The notes beneath the pieces are model-generated. The model searched no databases. It worked only from the letters and a program-made list of their open reading frames with translations, and was not told the origin of the DNA. Of a stretch of DNA of 64,000 nucleotides, positions 51,901 through 60,068 are shown one piece after another (the first letter of the stretch is position 1; every line of letters begins with the position of its first letter). Made by a program: the position numbers and the translations under genes. This stretch comes from Burkholderiaceae bacterium (GTDB taxonomy: Bacteria; Pseudomonadota; Gammaproteobacteria; Burkholderiales; Burkholderiaceae_C). Location: assembly GCA_024235915.1 (NCBI GenBank), contig JACKLO010000023.1, positions 30,658 through 94,657 of the forward strand, given 5' to 3'.

Positions 51901-52545
51901 GGTGGCGCCGCTTTCCACCACCTCCGACAACGCGGTGAAGCCCACCCAGTTGCCGCTGAATCGCGACAGGGCCCAGCCATAGAGGCCGAACTCCAGATAT
52001 TCGGCCACGTTACCCGGTGCCACCACCGGCATGTGCCAGGCCTGGAAGACGTCGTCGCTCTGGTGCGGCATCGAGCTGCTGACACAGCCGTGGTCGTCGC
52101 CGGCCACCACCAGCACGCCGCCGTGCGGGCTGGAACCGTAGGCGTTGCCGTGCTTGATGGCGTCGCCGGCGCGGTCCACGCCCGGGCCCTTGCCGTACCA
52201 GAGCGCGAACACGCCGTCATGCGTGCGCTCGGGGTCGCTCTCCACGCGCTGCGTGCCCAGCACCTGGGTGGCGCCGAGCTCCTCGTTGACCGCCGGCACG
52301 AAGCGGATGCCGGCGTCAGTGAACTTGCCACCGGCCTTCCAGATGGCCTGGTCCAGCATGCCCAGCGGGCTGCCGCGGTAGCCGCTGACGAAGCCAGCGG
52401 TGTTCAGCCCGGCCGCCGCATCCCGCGCACGCTGCATCAGCAGCAAGCGCACCAGGGCCTGCGTGCCGGTGAGGAAGACGGCGCCTTGTGACGCCCACAG
52501 GTTGTCGGCGAGCTGGTAGCCGGGGCGCTGCAGGGCGGTGGACAT
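48946..52545 (-). CDS. Indolepyruvate ferredoxin oxidoreductase, fused alpha-beta type
   Basis: A 1,199-aa thiamin-diphosphate and Fe-S enzyme that oxidatively decarboxylates aryl-pyruvates to acyl-CoA, passing electrons to ferredoxin. I use the ATG at 52545 (MSTALQRPGYQLADNLW) because AAGGAG lies 6 nt upstream. The N-terminal pyrimidine-binding part has GFVSGYRGSPLGMLDQ. A ThDP-binding region (about 440-640) contains NLGDGTYYHSG. A ferredoxin-like Cys set (CEGCGDCGVQSNC, then CNKDYSCANGFCPSF) lies near 650-720, and the gamma-type domain begins VTGVGGTGVVTVGAVI near 745. It is divergently transcribed from an Lrp/AsnC regulator, its probable controller. Confidence 0.93.
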   Translation of the reverse strand: MSTALQRPGYQLADNLWASQGAVFLTGTQALVRLLLMQRARDAAAGLNTAGFVSGYRGSPLGMLDQAIWKAGGKFTDAGIRFVPAVNEELGATQVLGTQRVESDPERTHDGVFALWYGKGPGVDRAGDAIKHGNAYGSSPHGGVLVVAGDDHGCVSSSMPHQSDDVFQAWHMPVVAPGNVAEYLEFGLYGWALSRFSGNWVGFTALSEVVESGATVDLDRINARVAAWADAHTVRAATGHQAPADGLHYRWPDLPSLRIETRLKDKLAAVAAFAKVNSIDRDVIVAPQARFGIVTVGKAHYDFMEVLRRLEITPEMLAAAGVRVYKVGLSFPIETTRMQAFADGLQELLVIEEKAPIVERQLRTLFYNAPVRPRIIGKTNAEGRPLVSDVGELRPSRLIEIVAQWFAKHLPGFDRHQAHVRDFTPPELLSNAGDAVKRLPYFCAGCPHNTSTKVPEGSEARAGIGCHFMASWMDRHTGGLIQMGGEGVDWVSHSMFTRRPHVFQNLGDGTYYHSGYLAIRQAVAARATITYKILFNDAVAMTGGQPVDGVISVDAIARQVESEGVKAVAVVSDRIEQFGPIRDRFPMDTRFHPREDLDAVQRELREIEGVTVLIYEQTCAAEKRRRRKKGEMVDPAERLYIHDDVCEGCGDCGVQSNCVAVLPLETPLGRKRRIDQSACNKDYSCANGFCPSFVSVTGGKPRKKSGALVNGTAAFLARVAALPEPAPHTWTGPYDLLVTGVGGTGVVTVGAVIAMAAHLEGKSASVLDFMGFAQKGGSVLSFVRWADRPERLNQVRIDTQQADAILACDLVVGASPDALQTVRHGRTRVLANVHEVPVAESLKNPDATLRVPELLAKLRFAAGDEAVETFDAQTLAEDFLGDTIVSNIVALGIAWQRGLVPVGLPALQRAIELNGVAVQSNLLAFALGRLAAADAAGLQALREAPEPAPADEPLDVFLGHAMTHLTGWQDRAWAARFDTVIQRVRRTEMALPAPAVGAALPFTTTVAKSLLKLMAYKDEYEVARLYSDGRFLDKLKAQFEGDLQIEFHMAPPLLGRFLTPGREGRPPQKMRLGAWLLPAMGWLAKGKRLRGTAFDLFGRTEERRMERALIEEYLQRVDELLPLLTEGNRALAMQIAALPQRMRGFGHVKIANVALARAQEAELLHRLDPKRWPRPAVTAGAPAVAGQFRGIAVTAAAKS

Positions 52546-52634
52546 GCGCTGCTCCTTGAGCCGGGTCAAAGCGGCAAGGTTAGTCCCATCGACGGCGAAA
52601 GTCGTCCTCCAATCCCAGTGAAGCGGGCAAAATG

Positions 52635-52660
52635 AAAGACCATCATTCTAGAAATCATCC
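52635..52660. promoter_or_regulatory. AT-rich dyad in the oxidoreductase/Lrp intergenic region
   Basis: The 115-bp divergent region contains an AT-rich patch with the palindrome ttctagaa (52646-52653) flanked by directly repeated atcat, directly before the Lrp-type ATG. Lrp/AsnC regulators favour AT-rich imperfect dyads, so this is a candidate autoregulatory site. Confidence 0.35.
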
Positions 52661-53140
52661 ATGAGCGAGGAAATCGATCTCGATCGTGCCAGCCGGCAGA
52701 TCCTGGCCGAACTGCAGCGTGACGCCCGCCAGACCGTGCAGCAGCTCGCCGAGCGGGTGGGCCTGTCGGCCACGCCCTGCTGGAAGCGGGTGAAGGCCAT
52801 GGAAGCGGCCGGCGTGATCCGTGGCTACACGGCGCTGGTGGACCGTGCCAAGGTGGGCCTGGGCCTGCGCGTGGTGGTGGAGGCCAACCTGCAGCAGCAC
52901 AGCGAGGACGGCGTGCGCCGGTTCGAGCAGGCCGTTGCCGCCAGCCCGCAGATCGTTCAGTGCGTCAGCACCACCGGGCAGGCCGACTACATCCTCACCG
53001 TGCTGGCGGCCGACATTGCCGCCTATGAACGCTTCCTGCACGACGTGCTGTTCAAGCTGCCGGGCATCACCCACGTACGATCGAGCATCGTGCTTCGCGA
53101 GGTGAAGGCCGAAACGCGGCTGCCGGTACCGGCGTCCTGA
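52661..53140 (+). CDS. Lrp/AsnC-family transcriptional regulator
   Basis: A 159-aa regulator. The N-terminal winged helix is DLDRASRQILAELQRDARQTV...LAERVGLSATPCWKRVKAMEAAGVIRGY, and the C-terminal RAM ligand domain follows (VVVEANLQQH, GQADYILTVLAADIAAYERFL). The family senses amino acids and forms octamers. Being back-to-back with indolepyruvate oxidoreductase (aromatic amino-acid breakdown), it probably responds to an aromatic amino acid. That is inference from context. Confidence 0.92.
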   Translation: MSEEIDLDRASRQILAELQRDARQTVQQLAERVGLSATPCWKRVKAMEAAGVIRGYTALVDRAKVGLGLRVVVEANLQQHSEDGVRRFEQAVAASPQIVQCVSTTGQADYILTVLAADIAAYERFLHDVLFKLPGITHVRSSIVLREVKAETRLPVPAS

Positions 53141-53179
53141 ACGGGACGCCAGGCCCTGCCGGCATGCCGGCCCCTCGCG

Positions 53180-53707
53180 TCAGGCCGGCTGCTCGGCAAG
53201 TGCCTTCAGGTTGGCCAAGCCAGCATCGAAGTCGGGGCCGACCAGCCGGTCCATGAACAGGCCGAACCAGCGGCCGACCCCGTTGTCCATCGTGCCGTGC
53301 ATGCGCCACGTGACGCGCGTGCCGTCGCCCTGGGGCTGCAGCGTCAGGTCGCCCTGGCTGGGGGCGAAGCCCTCGATGCGCAGTTCGTAGGCCACGCGCT
53401 GCGGCGGCTCGGCGGCGGTCAAGGTCATCGCGCCGTTGCCCTGGCTCTCGCTGATCCAGGACCAGGCGGCGCCGGCACCACGGGCCGCGCCCGTCTCGGT
53501 GACCTTCATCTGTGGGTCACGTTGGTACCAAACGCCCCAGCGTGCCCAGCCGGTGGACGAATCGACCAGCGCATAGACCCGCTCCGGCGGAGCCTGTACC
53601 TGCACCGAGCGGCTCACGGCATAGGCCGGGTCGATCAGCAATGCACCGCCGAAGACGACGGCGGCGAAGAGCACGACCAGGCCGAGGGCGATCTTGACGA
53701 GCTTCAT
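53180..53707 (-). CDS. SRPBCC-family protein with N-terminal membrane anchor
   Basis: A 175-aa protein. One hydrophobic segment at the N-terminus (IALGLVVLFAAVVFGGALLI) is followed by a START/polyketide-cyclase-like domain (VSRSVQVQAPPERVYALVDSSTGWARWGVW, then GTRVTWRMHGTMDNGVGRWFGLFMD). The family binds hydrophobic ligands, but the ligand is unknown. It stands between convergent and divergent neighbours without an evident operon. Confidence 0.8.
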   Translation of the reverse strand: MKLVKIALGLVVLFAAVVFGGALLIDPAYAVSRSVQVQAPPERVYALVDSSTGWARWGVWYQRDPQMKVTETGAARGAGAAWSWISESQGNGAMTLTAAEPPQRVAYELRIEGFAPSQGDLTLQPQGDGTRVTWRMHGTMDNGVGRWFGLFMDRLVGPDFDAGLANLKALAEQPA

Positions 53708-53881
53708 GGGGTTGCATCCTGGATGACCATGTGTCGATGGTGGCCGCGGTGGGCGGTGGGGTCAACCCGCGCAGGCGGGGCACCTCCCCTGGCCCCACAT
53801 TCCTTCCACGGCGTCGGTCTGCCGTCGCGTCTTCTTGTCATCCGCGCGGCGCTGACATCGCACGGCAGGTCTGGCGGGCTG

Positions 53882-55027
53882 TCAGGCCACGCCGACGCAG
53901 GTGTTGACCAGCTCGCGCAGCGCGGCCTGCGAGCCGATGCCCAGCGCGCGGTAGGCCTTGCGGGCGTGGTCCACCACCGTGGCCGGCGCCACGCTGAGGC
54001 GATGGCCAATCTCCGAGTGCGTCATGCCGGCGTACAGCCCGCGGCAGACCACCAGTTGCCCGGGGGAGATCGGCAGCGCGCGCAGGGCCCGGTCCAGCGC
54101 CACACGATGCGGCTCGAGGCGCTGCAGTGTCAGCTGTGCCAGAGGTTCTGCACCCAACTGTGCGGACCGCAGCAACTCGCCGCGTGCCACGAATTGCCCG
54201 GCCGGCGTTTCGTGCATGATGGACGGCGGAGGCGCCAGCGCGGCCACAGCGCGGCCTTCGGGCGTCGCCAGCGTGGCGGCACGCTCGCGCAGGCGCAGCA
54301 GCAGCATCGGCACCATCGGTTCGCCCAGCTGCAGCAAGGGCCGTGACAGACGGTCGCGGGAGGCGCCGCCGGCCGCCATCAGCAACAGCCGTTCGGCGCC
54401 TGCGCTGGCGTGGCAGACCTCGCCATCCAGCGTCAGCAGCAGTGTCTGGGGCGGCTCGCGACCCGGCAGGTGTCGTTCATTGGCCATGGCCACGCCCGCC
54501 GCCGCCAGACCGGCTGCGAAGGCCGGCAGCGCGTTGGCGAGGTGCCGTTCGTCGAGCGACGAGAAGCGGCGCTCGCCGGGCCCGCGGTACAGCACCAACG
54601 AACCCAGAAGCCGACCGTCGGCCGTGCGCACCACGGCCTCGAGCCGTGTTCGCAGGCCCTGTGGGCGCCAGATCTCGTTGTACAGCGCGCTGGCATAGAA
54701 GCCGGCGTGGTCGAGTTCGTCGGCGCTCCGGATGCCCGCCGGGCTGCGGCTGAGGCTGCCGAAGGCGGGCATCACCTCGGTCTCGTGGCGGTTGTGGAAT
54801 TCGTCGAAGTACAGCTGCGCGATCTGCGTGTCGATGGGCCCCTCGATGAAGTAGCGCACGAGGCGACCCTGCTCGTCCGTCCAGTCGAAGAGGTTGCGCG
54901 AACTCGGCACCAGGGCATGCAGGGCCTCCAGAAAGGCCGGCACCAGTACCTCGGGATGCAAGCCAAGACCGCACAGGGCATTCAGCGATTTCAGCGAGCG
55001 CGAGGCGCGAGGAGGCAAGACGGCCAT
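53882..55027 (-). CDS. LuxR-type HTH transcriptional regulator
   Basis: A 381-aa regulator with a C-terminal LuxR/FixJ helix-turn-helix (about 318-375: LPISPGQLVVCRGLYAGMTHSEIG...VAPATVVDHARKAYRALGI). The N-terminal ~190 residues look like a GAF-type sensory region (FIEGPIDTQIAQLYFDEFHNRHE, LLGSLVLYRGPGERRFSSLD) with no recognisable acyl-homoserine-lactone signature. It is divergent from a putative methyltransferase gene 205 bp away, which may be its target. The signal is unknown. Confidence 0.85.
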   Translation of the reverse strand: MAVLPPRASRSLKSLNALCGLGLHPEVLVPAFLEALHALVPSSRNLFDWTDEQGRLVRYFIEGPIDTQIAQLYFDEFHNRHETEVMPAFGSLSRSPAGIRSADELDHAGFYASALYNEIWRPQGLRTRLEAVVRTADGRLLGSLVLYRGPGERRFSSLDERHLANALPAFAAGLAAAGVAMANERHLPGREPPQTLLLTLDGEVCHASAGAERLLLMAAGGASRDRLSRPLLQLGEPMVPMLLLRLRERAATLATPEGRAVAALAPPPSIMHETPAGQFVARGELLRSAQLGAEPLAQLTLQRLEPHRVALDRALRALPISPGQLVVCRGLYAGMTHSEIGHRLSVAPATVVDHARKAYRALGIGSQAALRELVNTCVGVA

Positions 55028-55105
55028 TCACCCGAGTGTTGCGGGCGCATGCGTCGGCGAAATCCTCAATCTTGTCGAAGCTGCACGGTGCCGCGACTGC
55101 AGGTG

Positions 55106-55164
55106 CCCCCTTCGCAGGGGGCGATTGCGCAGGGGTGGATCGCAACACTGCGCTGAAGCAGTGC
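55106..55164. other. Two hairpins in the regulator/methyltransferase divergent region
   Basis: gccccc-ttcgca-gggggc (about 55107-55124) and cactgc-gctgaa-gcagtg (about 55147-55164) lie in the 205-bp gap between the LuxR-type regulator and the methyltransferase-like gene. Either could be an operator or shape the 5' UTR. No promoter can be called with confidence. Confidence 0.35.
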
Positions 55165-55232
55165 CGGCCGCACGGCATGCGTCCACGTCCTTCACCGCAA
55201 TCACAACCTGACCCAAACCCATCGGAGCCGAC

Positions 55233-56285
55233 ATGAACCTCACCACCGTTCCAGTGCCCACCACCACTGCCATCGCCGTCGCAACGGCCGCGGTCGCGTC
55301 AACACCCGCCGCTGTTCCCTCTATCGCTGGCGCGAGCTCGCTGACGTTGGAGCAGAACACGCGCGCGCTGCTCGACCATGCCTGCGCGCAGGTGCTCGGC
55401 GGACAGGCTGCCGCAGCTTTCCGGCTGCTGACACCGCCGCTGTCGGCGTTGTGGAGCGAGGCCCGTGCCAGCGGCCAGGCCGAGGCCATGCGCCGCTGGT
55501 GTCAGGCTCACCCATTGCATGCCCTGGTCATGCAGGACCCATTCACGCACCGGGCGGCGGCCAAGCCCCGGGGTTACGCCGGCGATGCGGTCATGATGGA
55601 TTACATCTACGACGGGGCGCCGCCTGCTGGCACGAGCGCCGTCGGTGCCGAAGTCTTCGGTGCCACCACGCGTGCCGGCATGGGGCTGTCGGTTCGCTAT
55701 CGCCGCCAGCTCCTGCGCAGCCTGATCGACGACGCCGTGGTGCGCCACGAGCGGCCGCGGATGTTGTCAGTGGCCGCAGGCCATTGCCGCGAACTCCAAG
55801 GCAGCCTGGTCGAGTGCCCCGGCTTCGCCGGCGAGTTCGTGGCGCTGGACCAGGACCCGCTCTCATGCCAGGAGATCGCGCAGGCGCATGCGGGACATCC
55901 TGTGCGCGTGGTCAACCAGGGTGTGCGCGAACTGGCAGGCGGCCAACAGGGCGGCGCGCTGGCCGACGCACTGGGCCGCTTCGACCTCATCTACTCTGCC
56001 GGCTTGTACGACTACCTGCCCGATGTGCTGGCCCGGCGTCTGACACGCCGCCTGCTGGCGATGCTGCGACCGGGCGGTCGGGCGCTGATCGCCAATTTTG
56101 TGCCCGGCGGCAGCGGCCGCGGCTACATGGAACTGTTCATGGACTGGGCGCTGGTGCTGCGCAGCGAGGCGCAGATGCGCACTCTGGCGCATGCGGCTGG
56201 CGCGGCCCACGTCAACATCTTCGCCGACCCACCGCGCAACGTCGTCTACGCCGAACTGTGGCCGGAGGCGCCGGAGGTGCTGTGA
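55233..56285 (+). CDS. Putative SAM-dependent methyltransferase, extracellular-factor (3-OH-PAME) synthesis-like
   Basis: A 350-aa protein. An Ala/Thr-rich N-terminal ~35 residues precede a helical segment (LTLEQNTRALLDHACAQVLGGQ). The stretch PFTHRAAAKPRGYAGDAVMMDYIYD resembles methyltransferase-like proteins annotated as extracellular-factor synthesis, and a Rossmann-type core follows (RMLSVAAGHCRELQGS, FVALDQDP, FDLIYSAGLYDYLPD, RLLAMLRPGGRALIANF). The SAM-binding glycine loop is atypical (SVAAGHCREL). The link to 3-hydroxypalmitate methyl ester signalling is a guess from family memory. It is divergent from the LuxR-type regulator. Confidence 0.65.
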   Translation: MNLTTVPVPTTTAIAVATAAVASTPAAVPSIAGASSLTLEQNTRALLDHACAQVLGGQAAAAFRLLTPPLSALWSEARASGQAEAMRRWCQAHPLHALVMQDPFTHRAAAKPRGYAGDAVMMDYIYDGAPPAGTSAVGAEVFGATTRAGMGLSVRYRRQLLRSLIDDAVVRHERPRMLSVAAGHCRELQGSLVECPGFAGEFVALDQDPLSCQEIAQAHAGHPVRVVNQGVRELAGGQQGGALADALGRFDLIYSAGLYDYLPDVLARRLTRRLLAMLRPGGRALIANFVPGGSGRGYMELFMDWALVLRSEAQMRTLAHAAGAAHVNIFADPPRNVVYAELWPEAPEVL

Positions 56286-56413
56286 GCCTGCGTCGGTCTG
56301 AGGGGACCCATCGGTCAGCGGGATTCGTCGGCTGCACCGCAGGGCGCCGCGGCATGCGTCACACTGCGACGCACCGCGCTGTGGCGCCTTTGAACCTCTG
56401 CGAAAGTCCGCAC

Positions 56414-56623
56414 ATGCCCACCATCCATGTCCAGCTCTTTGCCGGCCGCACGGTCGAACAGAAACGTGCCCTCGCCAAGGCGCTGACCGAGGCCACCGTG
56501 ACCACGATTGGGGCCAGTCCCGACTCGGTGGACGTCATCTTCACCGACGTGCAGCGCCAGGACTGGGCCACGGGCGGTGTGCTGTGGAGCGACAAGACGC
56601 CGGCGCCGCCGCCGGCCGGCTGA
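56414..56623 (+). CDS. 4-oxalocrotonate tautomerase family protein
   Basis: A 69-aa protein. The catalytic Pro follows the initiator Met (MPTIHVQLFAGRT), and the family core EQKRALAKALTEATVTTIGASPDSVDVIFTDV is complete. Such tautomerases form small oligomers that shift double bonds in 2-hydroxydienoates or related compounds. The C-terminal PPPAG tail is short and low in complexity. No aromatic-degradation genes are adjacent, so the substrate is open. Confidence 0.85.
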   Translation: MPTIHVQLFAGRTVEQKRALAKALTEATVTTIGASPDSVDVIFTDVQRQDWATGGVLWSDKTPAPPPAG

Positions 56624-56656
56624 TCGCGTCGGCAGCGGCGCGCGGGGTGGTGCTCC

Positions 56657-57226
56657 TCAGAGCACTTCGAACAGCTTGCGCTTGAGTTCGTCCAGCCGCT
56701 TGCGGCCCATCCACGAACTGCCGATGGCCTCTTCCCAGGCGGCGTAGTGCTCGCGCAGTTCCGCGGCGTCCACGCTGTGGAAGATCTTCTCCACCAGGGT
56801 CAGCCGCGAGTTCTGCTCGAGCATGCGGTTGATGGTGTTGATCATGAAGTTGCGCGCCATGTCCACCTGCTCGGCACTGCGGGACGGTGGCGGCGGCAGG
56901 CCGGCCAACGCCGCAGCGGTCTCGGGGCTGGCCGTGGGCGCGCTGGATGCAGCCGTTGCCGCCGACGCGGCGGATGATGCGGCAGGTGCTGCGGCAGCCG
57001 ACATCAATTCGATGCAGCCCAGCCCCTCCAGTTCGGCGAGCAGCGCACTGGTGTCGGCATTGCCGGCCAGCACCGCCAGTTCATGCACCGGACGGCGGCC
57101 GTCCACCAGCAACAGCACGCGGCGCGTCAGCAGCGGCAGCCGCAGGCTGCGCTGCTGGATCTCCTGCTGGCCGAGCGCCGTCTTGGCGTATACGGCGTCA
57201 GGGGCAGGGGCGGCGGATTCGGGCAT
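56657..57226 (-). CDS. Hypothetical protein with winged-helix-like N-terminus and Ala-rich linker
   Basis: A 189-aa protein I do not recognise. I chose the ATG at 57226 (MPESAAPAPDAVYAKT); residues upstream are non-coding in appearance. Residues about 15-75 (GQQEIQQRSLRLPLLTRRVLLLVDGRRPVHELAVLAG...LLAELEGLGCIEL) look like a small winged-helix or dimerisation fold. An Ala/Ser linker (about 78-115) follows, then a helical C-terminus (VDMARNFMINTINRMLEQNS, REHYAAWEEAI, RLDELKRKLFEVL). It has no signal peptide. It is convergent with the tautomerase gene and divergent from the acyl-CoA ligase gene. Confidence 0.6.
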   Translation of the reverse strand: MPESAAPAPDAVYAKTALGQQEIQQRSLRLPLLTRRVLLLVDGRRPVHELAVLAGNADTSALLAELEGLGCIELMSAAAAPAASSAASAATAASSAPTASPETAAALAGLPPPPSRSAEQVDMARNFMINTINRMLEQNSRLTLVEKIFHSVDAAELREHYAAWEEAIGSSWMGRKRLDELKRKLFEVL

Positions 57227-57427
57227 GGAACGCGGGGGCCCTGCGCCCCACGATGGGGCGGGCAAGGTCAAAAATCGGCGGGGCCCTGAGTTTTTCGGCT
57301 CTGCGGTCGCCGGCCGACCCGTGAAAACCCTGAGCTCTGGCTTGCCCAGGTCCATGCCGTCACCGATGTCACGGCCGCGCTGCGTCATCCAGAATGTGGT
57401 GGTCACCCCTCACGCAGGTCATTCCCC

Positions 57428-59065
57428 ATGAACGGTCTCATGCAGCAGCACCCGCTGCTCATCTCCTCGTTGCTGATCCACGCCGAGCGCCACCATGGCG
57501 CGCAGGAAGTGGTTTCCCGTCGCGTCGAAGGCGACATCCACCGCACCACCTACCGCGAACTGGCCGCCCGGGCCCGCCGCATGGCCAAGGCCATGACGGC
57601 GCTGGGCGTGGGCGACAGCGACCGCGTCGCCACACTGGCGTGGAACGGTTACCGCCACATGGAGCTGTACTACGCGGTCAGTGGCATGGGCGCCGTGCTG
57701 CACACGCTGAACCCGCGCCTGCACCCCGACCAGGTGGTCTGGATCGCCGACCATGCCGAGGACCAGGTGCTGTGCTTCGACCTCACCTTCCTGCCCCTGG
57801 TGCAGGCCGTGGCCAGCCGGTTGAAGACGGTGAAGCACTTCGTGCTGATGGCCGACCGCAGCCACATGCCGGCCGAGCCGAAGATCCCAGGCCTGCTCTG
57901 CTACGAGGACCTGATCGACGCCCAGGACGACGCCTTCACCTGGCCGGCGCTGGACGAGAACCACGCCAGTTCGCTGTGCTACACCAGCGGCACCACGGGC
58001 AATCCCAAGGGCGTGCTCTACAGCCACCGCAGCACCCTGCTGCACGCCTTTGCCGGTGCGCTGCCCGATGCGCTGAACTGCTCCAGCCGCGACGTGATCC
58101 TGCCCGTGGTGCCGATGTTCCACGTCAACGCCTGGAGCCTGCCCTACGTGGCCTGCATGGTCGGCAGCAAGCTGGTCTTCCCGGGCGCCGGGCTGGACGG
58201 CAAGAGCCTCTACGAGCTCTTCGAGAGCGAGAAGGTCACCATGTCGGCCGGTGTGCCCACGGTGTGGCAGGGGCTGCTGGCCTTCGTCGAAAGCCAGGGC
58301 CTGAAGTTCAGCACCATGAACCGCACCGTCATCGGCGGTTCGGCCTGCCCGCCGGCGATGATCCGCGTGTTCCAGCAGAAGTACGGCGTGCACGTGCTGC
58401 ACGCCTGGGGTATGACCGAGATGAGCCCGCTGGGCACGGTCTGCAGCTTCCGCGAGAAGCACCTGGCGCTGAGCGACGAGGAGCGCCTGGCCATCCAGAC
58501 CAAGCAGGGCCAGGCCATCTTCGGCGTGGACATGAAGATCGTCGACGGCGACGGGAAGGAACTGCCCTGGGACGGCCAGGCCAGTGGCGAACTGCTGGTG
58601 CGCGGCCCCTGGATCATCGAGCAGTACTTCAAGGGCGACCAGGAGCGCGGCCGCCGCCCGCTGGTGGACGGCTGGTTCCCCACCGGCGACGTGGCCACCA
58701 TCGACGCCGACGGCTACATGCAGATCACCGACCGCAGCAAGGACGTCATCAAGTCCGGCGGCGAATGGATCGGCTCGATCGACCTGGAGAACATCGCCAT
58801 GGCCCACCCGGCGGTGGCCATGGCCGCCTGCATCGCCGCGCGCCACCCGAAGTGGGACGAGCGCCCGTTGCTGGTGGTGATGAAGAAGCCGGGCGCGGAA
58901 GTGACGAAGGAAGAACTGCTGGGCTTCTACGAAGGCAAGATCGCCAAGTGGTGGACGCCGGACGACGTGGTCTTCGTCGACGCCATTCCGCTGGGCGCCA
59001 CCGGCAAGATGCAGAAGAACAAGCTGCGGGAACAGTTCAAGGACCACACGTTGCCGACGGCCTGA
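57428..59065 (+). CDS. AMP-dependent acyl-CoA ligase (long-chain or 3-methylthiopropionate type)
   Basis: A 545-aa adenylate-forming enzyme that activates a carboxylic acid with ATP and CoA. The phosphate loop is YTSGTTGNPKG (185-195), followed by VPMFHVNAWSLPY, the A5 motif HAWGMTEMSPLGT, the A8 region DGWFPTGDVATIDADGYMQITDRSKDVIKSGGEWI, and a C-terminal Lys in GATGKMQKNKL. The TEMSPLGT and GEWIGSIDLENIAMAHP stretches fit the DmdB/long-chain branch. The substrate is uncertain. It ends in a strong terminator and looks like a single-gene unit. Confidence 0.9.
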   Translation: MNGLMQQHPLLISSLLIHAERHHGAQEVVSRRVEGDIHRTTYRELAARARRMAKAMTALGVGDSDRVATLAWNGYRHMELYYAVSGMGAVLHTLNPRLHPDQVVWIADHAEDQVLCFDLTFLPLVQAVASRLKTVKHFVLMADRSHMPAEPKIPGLLCYEDLIDAQDDAFTWPALDENHASSLCYTSGTTGNPKGVLYSHRSTLLHAFAGALPDALNCSSRDVILPVVPMFHVNAWSLPYVACMVGSKLVFPGAGLDGKSLYELFESEKVTMSAGVPTVWQGLLAFVESQGLKFSTMNRTVIGGSACPPAMIRVFQQKYGVHVLHAWGMTEMSPLGTVCSFREKHLALSDEERLAIQTKQGQAIFGVDMKIVDGDGKELPWDGQASGELLVRGPWIIEQYFKGDQERGRRPLVDGWFPTGDVATIDADGYMQITDRSKDVIKSGGEWIGSIDLENIAMAHPAVAMAACIAARHPKWDERPLLVVMKKPGAEVTKEELLGFYEGKIAKWWTPDDVVFVDAIPLGATGKMQKNKLREQFKDHTLPTA

Positions 59066-59085
59066 CGTCGCGACTTCAAACGCAG

Positions 59086-59119
59086 AAGGGGCCACGGTGA
59101 AAGCCGTGGCCCCTTTTTT
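59086..59119 (+). terminator. Rho-independent terminator of the acyl-CoA ligase gene
   Basis: Stem ggggccacgg/ccgtggcccc (10 bp, 6-nt loop) followed by six T (59114-59119), 21 bp after the stop codon. This is the clearest intrinsic terminator in the window. The opposite-strand read-through would lack a T-run. Confidence 0.92.
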
Positions 59120-59145
59120 GTCGACTGAACGCGCCGTGGCGCGGC

Positions 59146-59976
59146 TCAGAACGTGACCTGATCCCCCGGCTGAGGCACCACCACGCGCACGCCGCTGCCT
59201 TCCATGCCCTTGGCGAAGTCCTCCGGCTTGCCGGCCAGGATGGGGAAGGTGCCATAGTGCATGGGCAGCGCGTACTTCGGCTTGATGAATTCGCGCACGG
59301 CCAGCGCACCCAGGTTGGCGTTGATGGTGAAGTTGCCCCCGATGGGCAGTAGCACCAGGTCGGGCTTGTAGACGTCGCCGATCAGCTTCATGTCGCCGAA
59401 CAGGCCGGTGTCGCCCATGTGGTAGATCTTGAAGCCGTTCTCCAGCTCGACGATCCAGCCCACCGGCTCGCCGCCGGGGTAGCTGGTGGTCTTGCCGGTG
59501 GCCGGGTCCTTGTAGGCGTATTCCGAGCTGTGCTCGGCGCGCACCATGTGCAGCTTGATGTCAGGCCCGATCGGCGTGGCGATGCCGCTCTTGTTCATGC
59601 CCGGCGCCACGCCAGGTTCGATGATGCCCAGGTTGGTCAGCGTGGCCCCCAGGCCGGGCGGCACGAAGAGCTTGGTGCCGTTGAGCTTGGCCAGTTCCGC
59701 CGCATCGGCCACGTGATCGAAGTGGGCGTGGGTGACCAGCACCACGTCCACCTTGCCCAGCGCCTTGAGGTCCTTGAACGCGGCCGGCGTCTTCGGGTTG
59801 GTCTTGAGCCAGGGGTCGATGACGATGACCTTGCCGGTGGGCGAGGTGATGCGGAAGGCGGCCTGGCCCAGCCACAGCACCTCGACCTTGCCGCTGCCCT
59901 GGGCCAGCGCCGGGGTGCCGGCAAACAAGGTGGTGGCGAGCGCGGCCGCGGCCAGCGCGGTCAAAGATCGACGCAT
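59146..59976 (-). CDS. Periplasmic metallo-beta-lactamase-fold hydrolase (UlaG-like)
   Basis: A 276-aa protein. The start at 59976 (MRRSLTALAAAALATTLFAG) is supported by GAGGAG 7 nt upstream. A Sec signal with cleavage after GTPALAQ is present. The MBL metal site is VTHAHFDHVAD (HxHxDH), with a further HMGDTGLFGD and a terminal LPMHYGTF His. The spacing resembles UlaG-type lactonases, but the export signal differs from cytoplasmic UlaG. Substrate unknown. It lies 92 bp after the dehydratase of the sugar-acid operon, so it may or may not belong to it. Confidence 0.85.
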   Translation of the reverse strand: MRRSLTALAAAALATTLFAGTPALAQGSGKVEVLWLGQAAFRITSPTGKVIVIDPWLKTNPKTPAAFKDLKALGKVDVVLVTHAHFDHVADAAELAKLNGTKLFVPPGLGATLTNLGIIEPGVAPGMNKSGIATPIGPDIKLHMVRAEHSSEYAYKDPATGKTTSYPGGEPVGWIVELENGFKIYHMGDTGLFGDMKLIGDVYKPDLVLLPIGGNFTINANLGALAVREFIKPKYALPMHYGTFPILAGKPEDFAKGMEGSGVRVVVPQPGDQVTF

Positions 59977-60068
59977 GACAAGCTCCTCTGAAACCTTGTG
60001 GGGAGCGCCGATTGTTCGGGGCCGCGCGCCGGGCGCACGCGGACTCTCCCGAGTACCCCTGCTGCCGG

